In this document: positions 1 to 5,017 of the stretch, piece by piece | Layout of the letters: each line of letters starts with the position of its first letter | How positions within the stretch are numbered: position 1 is the stretch's first letter | DNA from: Nitrospirota bacterium | Lineage (GTDB): Bacteria > Nitrospinota_A > UBA7883 | DNA: 5,017 nucleotides | Direction: 5' to 3' | NCBI GenBank assembly: GCA_011052055.1 | Contig: DRJW01000196.1 | Coordinates: forward strand, 1 to 5,017 | Notes under the pieces: model-generated | What the model was told of the DNA's origin: nothing | Database searches by the model: none | The model's input: the letters and a program-made list of their open reading frames with translations, nothing else | Position numbers and translations under genes: made by a program

Positions 1-1
1 C

Positions 2-178
2 GATGTAAAAGAAGGTCTCATCGGGGAGCCGAGCCTGCGCGTAACCGCCGACAGCCGGACATGGCTCGGATTCCTGGCCAAAGAGAAAAATCTGGCGTGG
101 GCGATGGTAACGAGAAAGATAAAGACCAGGGGATCGCCCTTGTTGTTTCTCAAGTTCGGAAAATGTTTTCCATCATAA
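2..178 (+). CDS. C-terminal end of an SCP2-like (sterol carrier protein 2) domain protein, partial
   Basis: This frame is open from the window edge to TAA at 176-178 and gives 58 residues; the start lies outside the window. The sequence has the feel of the last part of an SCP2 sterol-binding domain: a strand LRVTADS, then TWLGFLAKEKNLAWAM, then a basic strand TRKIKTRGSP and a closing helix LLFLKFGKCFPS. In this family the order 'T-A/G-D-S-x-x-W' followed by 'G-x-hydrophobic helix' closes a hydrophobic pocket that binds lipids or acyl groups. What precedes it (a lone SCP2 protein or a fused enzyme domain) cannot be seen. It ends 20 nt before the SixA-like gene on the same strand, so the two are probably co-transcribed. 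The family call is from recognition of the pattern, not from a search, and is moderate in confidence; that the frame is coding is more secure. Confidence 0.62.
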   Translation, partial: DVKEGLIGEPSLRVTADSRTWLGFLAKEKNLAWAMVTRKIKTRGSPLLFLKFGKCFPS

Positions 179-198
179 AATCAGGTTATCATTTAGGC

Positions 199-669
199 AT
201 GAAACTTTATCTGGCAAGACATGGCAAGGCGGTTCCGCAAGATGTCGATCCCGATTGCCCGTTGAGCGGTAATGGAGAGGAAGAGATAAAAAATCTCGCC
301 TCGTCTCTCAGCCAAAGCGGCGTCCAGGTATCCCATGTGGCCCACAGCGGCAAAACAAGAGCGAGGCAGACCGCGCAAATTCTGGCCGGGTCGATAGCTC
401 CCGGCGCCGCCGTTACAGCCATCAAAGGATTAAAACCGATGGATCCGGTGGAGCCTGCCGCGAAGATGGTGGCCGGATTCAAAGAAGATACTTTGCTGGT
501 CGGACACCTGCCGTTTATGGAAGAGCTTTTATCTCTGCTTGTCGCTGGCGATAAGGAGGCCGGTGTCGCGCAATTTACAACCGGAGCCGTCGCCTGTCTT
601 AAGCTTGATGACGACGGGAATTTTTCGATGATATGGATGACCACCCCTGAATCTTTAGGCTTGTCTTAA
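199..669 (+). CDS. sixA: SixA-like phosphohistidine phosphatase (histidine phosphatase superfamily)
   Basis: The protein is 156 residues, the usual size for SixA. It opens with MKLYLARHGKA: the RHG motif is at residues 7-9 and His8 is the expected phospho-accepting nucleophile. The second conserved arginine sits in TRARQTA (Arg54, residues 53-59), and the second catalytic histidine is His103 in LLVGHLPFM (residues 99-107). All core residues of the branch-1 histidine phosphatase fold are therefore present. E. coli SixA removes phosphate from phosphohistidine proteins such as HPt domains and the nitrogen PTS protein NPr; the substrate here is unknown. The frame is open further upstream to an ATG at 61, but family alignment puts the start at 199, and the upstream 46 codons overlap the SCP2-like gene in another frame. 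The Shine-Dalgarno before 199 is weak (TTTAGGC), so coupling to the upstream gene is plausible. A cytoplasmic enzyme: no signal peptide or membrane segment. Confidence 0.88.
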   Translation: MKLYLARHGKAVPQDVDPDCPLSGNGEEEIKNLASSLSQSGVQVSHVAHSGKTRARQTAQILAGSIAPGAAVTAIKGLKPMDPVEPAAKMVAGFKEDTLLVGHLPFMEELLSLLVAGDKEAGVAQFTTGAVACLKLDDDGNFSMIWMTTPESLGLS

Positions 670-682
670 GCTTCAGGGGTGG
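641..682. terminator. Perfect 11-bp inverted repeat at the convergent gene ends
   Basis: The arms CCACCCCTGAA (641-651) and TTCAGGGGTGG (672-682) are perfectly complementary with a 20-nt loop that contains the sixA stop codon. It lies between the converging sixA and XRE antitoxin genes, where a bidirectional terminator is expected. No T-run follows directly on either strand, so it is not a canonical intrinsic terminator; a loose T-rich stretch begins only at about 700 on the + strand. A competing smaller hairpin (676-681 with 688-693) uses the right arm. It may act as an RNA 3'-end stabiliser instead. Confidence 0.45.
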
Positions 683-701
683 AGCCGCGCCCCGGATACT
701 T

Positions 702-989
702 TTATTTCACGGAGACGGTGACCTGTTTACCCAGGGCGTTGGCCGCTTTTACCAGCGTTTGCAGAGTGACTGATTTGTTTTCCGGATCTAGCAGACGGTC
801 GAGGGCCGACCTGCTGGTATTCATTTTTCTGGCGAGAGCGGCTTTTGTAAGCTTTTTTTGTTTCATCGCCTCCTGGATTTTCATCGCTATCACTTTTTTT
901 ATCGCGGAAGCCTCTACTTCCTCAAGGACGCCTTCCGCCTTGAGGAAATCATCGAAACTCGATCCTATATGTTTATTCTTTTTGCTCAT
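702..989 (-). CDS. XRE-family antitoxin-like HTH protein, partner of a Gp49/HigB-type toxin
   Basis: The product is 95 residues, beginning MSKKNKHIGSSFDDFLKAEG. The short N-terminal 'HIGSSFDDFL' segment followed by a helix (residues 24-44), an HTH at about 47-66 (LTKAALARKMNTSRSALDRL) and the LLDPENKSVTLQTLVKAANALGK tail match a common class of Cro/C1-type antitoxins that bind and repress their own promoter and neutralise RelE/Gp49-type ribonucleases. No inactivating lesion is visible. Four bases upstream ends a 34-codon remnant of the toxin, so this is a solitary antitoxin now. It has no clear ribosome-binding site of its own; the TAA of the remnant and its ATG are almost adjacent, which suggests translational coupling. 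It could have been kept as a plain transcriptional regulator or as an anti-addiction protein against a related toxin elsewhere; neither is shown here. Confidence 0.82.
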   Translation of the reverse strand: MSKKNKHIGSSFDDFLKAEGVLEEVEASAIKKVIAMKIQEAMKQKKLTKAALARKMNTSRSALDRLLDPENKSVTLQTLVKAANALGKQVTVSVK

Positions 990-993
990 TTAT

Positions 994-1098
994 TTAACTG
1001 ATATTTTTGGTAATTCTCTTGTCACGTTTTGTAAGTTTGCGGAGCCATTTCCTAACAGGTTCAACGCCATCCGTTTCTGAATAAAAGAACACTCTCAT
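994..1098 (-). pseudogene. Truncated Gp49/HigB-type (RelE superfamily) toxin, N-terminal remnant
   Basis: Starting from ATG at 1098, this frame encodes 34 residues: MRVFFYSETDGVEPVRKWLR, then KLTKRDKRITKNIS and a TAA at 996-994. The N-terminus resembles phage-derived Gp49-like / HigB toxins, which begin 'MRVxFFxTExGxEPVRxWLxxLxxxDRK' and normally run about 100-120 residues. The stop comes where the first helices end, and only 4 nt separate it from the antitoxin ATG, so about 70-80 C-terminal residues, including the catalytic RNase part, are physically missing. This points to a deletion and not to a simple frameshift. The 5' end looks intact: an in-frame TAA lies 15 nt before the ATG, and an AAAAAGGAAA Shine-Dalgarno-like run lies about 8 nt upstream. 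The short ORF may still be translated and carry ribosomes to the antitoxin start. The homology call rests on a short stretch. Confidence 0.62.
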
Positions 1099-1160
1099 AA
1101 ATATATTTCCTTTTTACTCTCCTTCCTGCATACACGTCGCGTACCCTCCATCAAAGTTTG

Positions 1161-1188
1161 GTTATTCATAACGTACCAATTTCGGTAC
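1161..1188. promoter_or_regulatory. Two adjacent palindromes, candidate antitoxin operator
   Basis: GTTAT-TC-ATAAC (1161-1172) is followed with no gap by GTACC-N6-GGTAC (1173-1188). Both have perfect 5-bp arms. They lie 63 nt or more upstream of the toxin-remnant start in an AT-rich 161-nt gap (1099-1259), the natural place for the promoter of the - strand toxin-antitoxin pair. XRE-type antitoxins commonly bind such palindromes to repress their own operon. A TTTACA -35-like hexamer (- strand, 1198-1193) flanks them, but no -10 box is well placed, so the promoter itself is not assigned. The rest of the gap shows no gene and no clear terminator for the SGNH gene. Confidence 0.38.
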
Positions 1189-1259
1189 TATTTGTAAAGC
1201 GGTTTATTCATGCCATTAACTGGTTCATCCTGTTTTGAAATTAAGTGACGCCCTCTCGG

Positions 1260-2495
1260 TCAGTTGGACGATTGGCAGATGACACTCTCAAGAAAACCGG
1301 CTTCCGCTTTGGCCGCCTTCTGATTCCCCAGAATGTTCCAATGCGTATCTCTGCTGATATACAGAGATTTTTTCAATTCCCGTCCGGCCCTGACAAGATC
1401 GGGAGTGACATCGAAACATTCAATACCTGCTCCTTTGCAATAGCCGGACAACATTTTGTTTGGAAGCTGTGGGTCAAACCGCCGAAACTCCAGCCCCAGG
1501 TTTTTGTATCTGTCTTTCGTTATCATTTGCCTGAAAAGATTTTTGAGCATAGCCGGGTATACTTGCAACGCCGACGGATACATGATGATTATCATTCTGG
1601 CGTGATGTATCTCCACACTTTTTCGAAGGGTTTCGAGCTCTGCCAGTATCGGCGCCCAGTCTTTTTCGGCCTGTTCTCCTGAATTGTAAAGACGCATCAT
1701 CTCGCCCGCCGAAATGGATATAAACTTCTCTTTAGTGAACGTCGGCCCTTTTAACGCCGGATGTTCATCCGTAAATTCAAACGACGGGTCCAGCGCCTGC
1801 CCGCCCGCCAGGGCCTCGCCACTCACCCTGTCTTCGCGCGGCCTTTCGACCACCCGTTTTAACGCCTGGTCATCCAGCCCCCGTAACAGTTTGATTGCGT
1901 TCTTAACATAATTTATGAAATAAGAGTGGAGACCAAAGCCCGGCTTCGGCAAATCCATGGAATGATAGAAAAGGTCGGGGCCGTCGTTACCCATAAAAAA
2001 ATGGACAACAACAATATCTGGATCGTAAACCGGCGCCGCCAATTGATACAGCTGTCTGTAATCCCATACGCCCGCCTCCGGTATCCCGAAATTAAGCAGT
2101 TCAAAATCTTTTTCGGGACAGTTATCTTTGACGATCTTTTCAGTGACGGTCATAACATTTTTTGGATATGGCGCCATTCCATAAATAAACGAATCCCCCA
2201 GGGCCATAACTCTAAGCCTGCCCTCCGGTTTTAGCGTGGTGAATCTGGTATCGTAAAAACCCAGGGAATTTGAGCGGTGGTTTCTCCAGGGCCTGTGAGG
2301 GATCAGGTTTTGCGTCGCCAGGTATTCGTCAAGTGATTCAAACTCAGTCTGATCCGGGTCAATTCCGGCGGTGGCCAGATATTTAACATCCGGGAGAAAA
2401 AGAGCCGCTCCGCGCATCATAATCTCGCCTATGGCAAAAGCCAATATTAATGAGATGATCGCCGTGGAGAGCCAGAGCATGGATGTTGTTTTCAT
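1260..2495 (-). CDS. Membrane-anchored SGNH/GDSL-type hydrolase
   Basis: The 411-residue product begins with a hydrophobic segment (about residues 6-22, LWLSTAIISLILAFAIG) with a short basic head and no obvious cleavage site, so it is probably anchored in the inner membrane with the enzyme domain outside. The SGNH blocks are in order: NSLGFYDT lead-in (76-83), block I VMALGDSF with nucleophile Ser102, block II NFGIPEAG with Gly137, block III FMGND with Asn170 for the oxyanion hole, and block V RDTHWN with Asp383 and His385. A long stretch between blocks III and V (about 180-330) includes a proline- and charge-rich part near 215-255 and a helix around 262-298. Relatives act as esterases or acyl transferases on lipids, cell-envelope sugars or polysaccharides; the substrate cannot be read here. 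The DTHWN form of block V recalls AlgJ/AlgX-type acetylation enzymes, but this is only suggestive. The ATG lies 12 nt after the recG stop with no clear Shine-Dalgarno; ATG at codon 6 is an alternative start. Confidence 0.83.
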   Translation of the reverse strand: MKTTSMLWLSTAIISLILAFAIGEIMMRGAALFLPDVKYLATAGIDPDQTEFESLDEYLATQNLIPHRPWRNHRSNSLGFYDTRFTTLKPEGRLRVMALGDSFIYGMAPYPKNVMTVTEKIVKDNCPEKDFELLNFGIPEAGVWDYRQLYQLAAPVYDPDIVVVHFFMGNDGPDLFYHSMDLPKPGFGLHSYFINYVKNAIKLLRGLDDQALKRVVERPREDRVSGEALAGGQALDPSFEFTDEHPALKGPTFTKEKFISISAGEMMRLYNSGEQAEKDWAPILAELETLRKSVEIHHARMIIIMYPSALQVYPAMLKNLFRQMITKDRYKNLGLEFRRFDPQLPNKMLSGYCKGAGIECFDVTPDLVRAGRELKKSLYISRDTHWNILGNQKAAKAEAGFLESVICQSSN

Positions 2496-2507
2496 CGATG
2501 GCGCAGA

Positions 2508-4622
2508 TCAGCCTATCTCGCCAAGCTCGAACTTTTCTCTCCACCGCTCGGTCAAGGCGCGGCGAAGCTGGGCATGCTCCGGTTTTGACAAATTGGGATC
2601 CCTTTTGATTAAAGCGAAGGCGGCTTTTCTGGCTTCACTTAATATTTTATGATCTCGTAAAATGTTTCCAATCTTAAACTCCGGCAGGCCAGACTGTTTC
2701 ACGCCAAAGAAATCGCCAGAGCCGCGAAGCTGAAGATCGGCCTCCGCGATTTTGAACCCGTCCCGGCTCTTTTCCATGATCCGCAATCTGTCCCATGCGG
2801 GGTTTCCATGCCCGGCCTCGGCCATGAGCAGGCAGTATGAGCGGTGCGCGCTTCGCCCCACCCTGCCGCGCAACTGGTGGAGCTGGCTCAGGCCGAACCT
2901 GTCGGCGTGCTCGATCATCATCACTGTGGCGTTGGGCTGGTCTATCCCGACTTCTATCACGGTGGTGGAGATGAGTATGTCGATCTCTTTTTTTGTGAAA
3001 CGCCCCAGCGCCTCCTCTTTCTCGGCGCTTTTCATCCTGCCGTGGGTCAGCCCCAGCCTTAGCCCTTCAAACTCCTCATTTTTAAACTGCTCAAACATGA
3101 CGGTGGCCGCCTTTAGCTGTAGCTTATCGCTCTCGTCCACCAGCGGATAGACGATAAAAGCCTGCCGTCCCGCCGATATCTGGTCGCGGACAACCCGTAT
3201 CGCCGAAAGCCGGTTCGACTGCTGGTAAATCCTGGTCACGATAGACCCCCTGCCGGGGGGTAACTCGTCGATAACCGAAACATCAAGGTCGCCGTACAGG
3301 GTCATCGCCAGCGTGCGGGGGATGGGCGTGGCCGTCATGATTAAAGTGTGCGGCCTTGAGCCTTTGCCGATAAGAGAGGCGCGTTGGGTCACGCCGAACC
3401 TGTGTTGCTCGTCTATTATGGCAAGGCCCAGGTCTTTAAAACCAACCGCGTCCTGAATGATCGCGTGAGTGCCGACGACGATATGGGTTTTCCCCGACCG
3501 GATATTTTCATACGCTTGCTTTTTCGCCGATGAGCCGGATGTTAATAGAGCCACGCTCACCCCTGTGTCTTGTAGCAGACCAATTATGCTCCGGTAGTGC
3601 TGGGTGGCCAGAATCTCCGTGGGCGCCATTATAGCCACCTGTTTTTTGTTGCGGACGGCGATCAACGCGGCTGATAGCGCGATCACCGTCTTGCCGGAGC
3701 CGACGTCGCCCTGCAAGAGCCTGCTCATCGGCGAGTCGGCGCCCATATCCGCCGATATTTCTTTTAACACCCTCTCCTGCGCGTTAGTAAGAGTGAAGGG
3801 GAGAAGTTTTTTTATCTTCGATATCAGGCTTTCGTCCACTTTCATGCCACTGCCTGGATACGTCTTCTTTGCTTTGTTACGTTTCAGCGCAAGCCCGGAC
3901 TGGATGAGAAAAAATTCGTTGAATATTAATTTTTTCTGCTCGCGGGTTTTAAATTCGGCAAAGGCTTGTATGTCGGCGCCCTCTTGCGGCCAGTGCGTCC
4001 GCCTTACGCTGGTCGCCAGCGAAGGCAACTTGTATCTGCGGTTCAACGCAGTGGGAACAATGTCGTCAAGATGCTCAAGATACTTAAGCGCCGTGTGAGC
4101 CGCGTTACGCACAGATTTTTGGGACAGACCTTCGGTCAATGGATAAACGGGCGTTATATGCCCGAAGTTTAACGACTCTTCCTGATCGCCCGGCGTAACG
4201 GCCTCGGTGTCCGGGTGGGTGATGGTCTTGGAGCCGCGATACTTGTTGAAACTGACTTTGCCGGATACGATCCATTCGCCTCCCACCGCGAATCGGGCCG
4301 TCAGCGCCTTCGCGGAAAAACTGAACCAGTTGGCCCGCAAGATTCCGGTGGAGTCGGCGAAGGCCACCTCGAACATGCGCCGCCCCCGTCCCCTGAACAT
4401 GGCGCGCGCCGATTTCACCGTCACCTTGATAACCGCCACCTCGCCCACTTCAAGCTCGGCGATGGTCTTGAATTTCGACCTGTCCTCGTAACGCATAGGG
4501 AAATGAAAAAGCAAGTCGCCCACGGTTTTTACGCCCAGCTTCTTAAACCGCTCCGCTTTTTTGGGGCCTACGCCTTTTATATATTGAACCGGCTGGTCTG
4601 CGTCTGTCGTTTTATCGGTCAT
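2508..4622 (-). CDS. recG: ATP-dependent DNA helicase RecG
   Basis: The product is 704 residues, full length for RecG. The N-terminus has a helix-hairpin-helix-like VQYIKGVGPKKAERFKKLG (12-30) and LLFHFPMRYEDRS (37-49), followed by the OB-fold wedge domain (about 55-145) that splits branched DNA. The helicase core carries Walker A GDVGSGKT (305-312), APTEILATQHY (333-343), Walker B DEQH (404-407) with the RFGVTQR extension, motif III TATPIPRT (430-437), YPLVDESD (492-499), THGRM (526-530), STTVIEVGID (552-561) and motif VI QLRGRVGR (583-590). The C-terminal TRG region, DGFKIAEADLQLRGSGDFFG (621-640), is intact. RecG remodels stalled replication forks, R-loops and D-loops and drives branch migration in the cytoplasm. 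It sits between a HigA-like gene (9 nt upstream) and the SGNH gene (12 nt downstream) and is probably co-transcribed. No good Shine-Dalgarno precedes the ATG, in line with translational coupling to the upstream gene. No broken motif is seen. Confidence 0.98.
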   Translation of the reverse strand: MTDKTTDADQPVQYIKGVGPKKAERFKKLGVKTVGDLLFHFPMRYEDRSKFKTIAELEVGEVAVIKVTVKSARAMFRGRGRRMFEVAFADSTGILRANWFSFSAKALTARFAVGGEWIVSGKVSFNKYRGSKTITHPDTEAVTPGDQEESLNFGHITPVYPLTEGLSQKSVRNAAHTALKYLEHLDDIVPTALNRRYKLPSLATSVRRTHWPQEGADIQAFAEFKTREQKKLIFNEFFLIQSGLALKRNKAKKTYPGSGMKVDESLISKIKKLLPFTLTNAQERVLKEISADMGADSPMSRLLQGDVGSGKTVIALSAALIAVRNKKQVAIMAPTEILATQHYRSIIGLLQDTGVSVALLTSGSSAKKQAYENIRSGKTHIVVGTHAIIQDAVGFKDLGLAIIDEQHRFGVTQRASLIGKGSRPHTLIMTATPIPRTLAMTLYGDLDVSVIDELPPGRGSIVTRIYQQSNRLSAIRVVRDQISAGRQAFIVYPLVDESDKLQLKAATVMFEQFKNEEFEGLRLGLTHGRMKSAEKEEALGRFTKKEIDILISTTVIEVGIDQPNATVMMIEHADRFGLSQLHQLRGRVGRSAHRSYCLLMAEAGHGNPAWDRLRIMEKSRDGFKIAEADLQLRGSGDFFGVKQSGLPEFKIGNILRDHKILSEARKAAFALIKRDPNLSKPEHAQLRRALTERWREKFELGEIG

Positions 4623-4631
4623 GAAATATAA

Positions 4632-4919
4632 TCAAACAAGCGCGTAGCGTTTAACATCAATCCGGTTTTCATGTTGTCTGGCCTTGGCAAGATCGTGGGC
4701 GGCCTGCAGGCGTAGCCAACTGTCTGCTGTTCCGCCGAAGGCCTTTTCCAGCCTGATCGCCATATCGGGGGAAATCCCGGCCTGGCCATTAATAACACGT
4801 GAAAGAGTATGGCGGGCGACTCCAAGGATTTTCGCGCCATCGGTAACCGTCAAGTTCAACGGCTCAAGGCAGGCGCCTTTAATAGAGAGCCCTGGGTGCG
4901 GAGGATTTTTCATAGGCAT
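4632..4919 (-). CDS. higA: HigA-family HTH antitoxin-like protein, apparently without a toxin partner
   Basis: The 95-residue product matches the HigA/VapI type well: the MPMKNPPHPG start, CLEPLNLTVTDGAKILGVAR with the HTH at about 25-44, LSRVINGQAGISPDMAIRLEKAFGG (39-63), then the W-x-R-L-Q-x-x-x-D-L helix (68-77) and a basic tail. HigA binds HigB, a ribosome-dependent mRNA interferase, and represses the higBA promoter. HigB is normally encoded directly upstream, but the 98 nt to the window edge hold no HigB C-terminus in any frame. The ATG at 4919 has an excellent Shine-Dalgarno (see separate entry); a second ATG two codons later is possible. It precedes recG by 9 nt, so it may be the first gene of the recG transcript. 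The C-terminus (KRYALV) is close to normal length, so the gene appears intact. Confidence 0.85.
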   Translation of the reverse strand: MPMKNPPHPGLSIKGACLEPLNLTVTDGAKILGVARHTLSRVINGQAGISPDMAIRLEKAFGGTADSWLRLQAAHDLAKARQHENRIDVKRYALV

Positions 4920-4926
4920 AGCGCTT

Positions 4927-4934
4927 CTCCTTTT
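4927..4934 (-). promoter_or_regulatory. Strong ribosome-binding site of the HigA-like gene
   Basis: AAAAGGAG on the - strand ends 7 nt before the ATG at 4919. It is the best Shine-Dalgarno in the window. It settles the start of the HigA-like gene and may also feed translation of recG by coupling, since recG lacks a visible site. Confidence 0.75.
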
Positions 4935-4939
4935 CTAAT

Positions 4940-4976
4940 GGGGACTACTAATGATAATCGATTTAAGGGAATCCCC
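4940..4976. promoter_or_regulatory. Imperfect inverted repeat upstream of the HigA-like gene
   Basis: GGGGACT (4940-4946) and AATCCCC (4970-4976) pair at six of seven positions around an AT-rich centre that includes AATCGATT. On the - strand a TATCAT hexamer, one mismatch from the -10 consensus, lies inside it, but no good -35 is seen. It could be the operator of the HigA-like repressor or a leader hairpin; the evidence is the symmetry and position only. Confidence 0.28.
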
Positions 4977-5017
4977 AGTAATTCATTTGCGATGATAGGC
5001 ATGAATGCGGAATCTCA

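Noticed and set aside
61..198. N-terminal extension of the SixA-like gene from the ATG at 61
   Set aside because: The added 46 residues look unlike any SixA N-terminus, the family starts right before the RHG motif at 199, and this stretch is coding in another frame for the SCP2-like protein.
679..1080. A 133-codon + strand ORF opposite the XRE antitoxin
   Set aside because: It is the complement of a recognisable HTH gene and the toxin remnant; its hydrophobic composition is what such a complement often gives.
994..1098. A frameshift, and not a deletion, in the toxin gene
   Set aside because: Only 4 nt separate the remnant's stop from the antitoxin start, so the missing toxin residues are not present in any other frame there.
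1245..1682. A 145-codon + strand ORF over the end of the SGNH gene
   Set aside because: It is antisense to the block V region of the SGNH hydrolase, whose reading frame is supported by catalytic motifs; no ribosome-binding site was seen.
3604..4098. Long + strand ORFs opposite recG, including this 164-codon one
   Set aside because: They are antisense shadows of strongly conserved RecG codons and show no domain or sensible start context.
1203..5000. A shared 9-mer GGCATGAAT upstream of both antitoxin-type genes
   Set aside because: The copies are on opposite strands, differ in flanks and distance to the genes, and a 9-mer match of this kind is easily chance.
4910..5002. A 30-codon - strand ORF (MPIIANELLG...) overlapping the HigA-like start by 10 nt
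   Set aside because: It is bounded by close stops, has no ribosome-binding site, resembles nothing I recognise and contains the Shine-Dalgarno of the HigA-like gene; it is most likely chance.

Overview
This 5 kb window looks like ordinary bacterial chromosome with mid-range GC, probably from a Gram-negative environmental bacterium; I cannot name the lineage from the sequence. Support for a Gram-negative guess is indirect: an SGNH hydrolase with an N-terminal membrane anchor, a SixA-type phosphatase next to an SCP2-like domain, and HigA/Gp49-type toxin-antitoxin relics. No rRNA, tRNA, CRISPR array, insertion sequence or prophage was seen.

Layout. The left end (2-669) is read on the + strand: the last 58 codons of a protein with an SCP2 (sterol carrier protein 2)-like C-terminus, then 20 nt later a SixA-like phosphohistidine phosphatase (199-669). 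The phosphatase ends in a strong inverted repeat (641-682) that separates it from a convergent gene. Everything to the right is read on the - strand. In transcription order from the right edge these are: a HigA-family HTH antitoxin (4919-4632), recG (4622-2508), a membrane-anchored SGNH hydrolase (2495-1260), a 161-nt gap with operator-like palindromes, a 34-codon remnant of a Gp49/HigB-type toxin (1098-994), and an XRE-type antitoxin (989-702).

How they fit together. The higA-like gene, recG and the SGNH gene lie 9 and 12 nt apart and are probably one transcript. RecG rescues stalled replication forks and resolves branched DNA; the SGNH protein probably acts outside the inner membrane and has no obvious link to RecG beyond proximity. 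The other - strand pair is a decayed toxin-antitoxin operon: the toxin keeps its N-terminus and ribosome-binding region but lacks roughly the C-terminal two thirds, while the antitoxin is intact. The HigA-like gene also has no toxin directly upstream in the 98 nt available. So both DNA-binding antitoxin-like genes appear to be solitary.

I found no convincing new multi-gene system. The points most worth a second look are the truncated toxin with retained antitoxin, the solitary HigA leading into recG, and the adjacent palindromes upstream of the toxin remnant.
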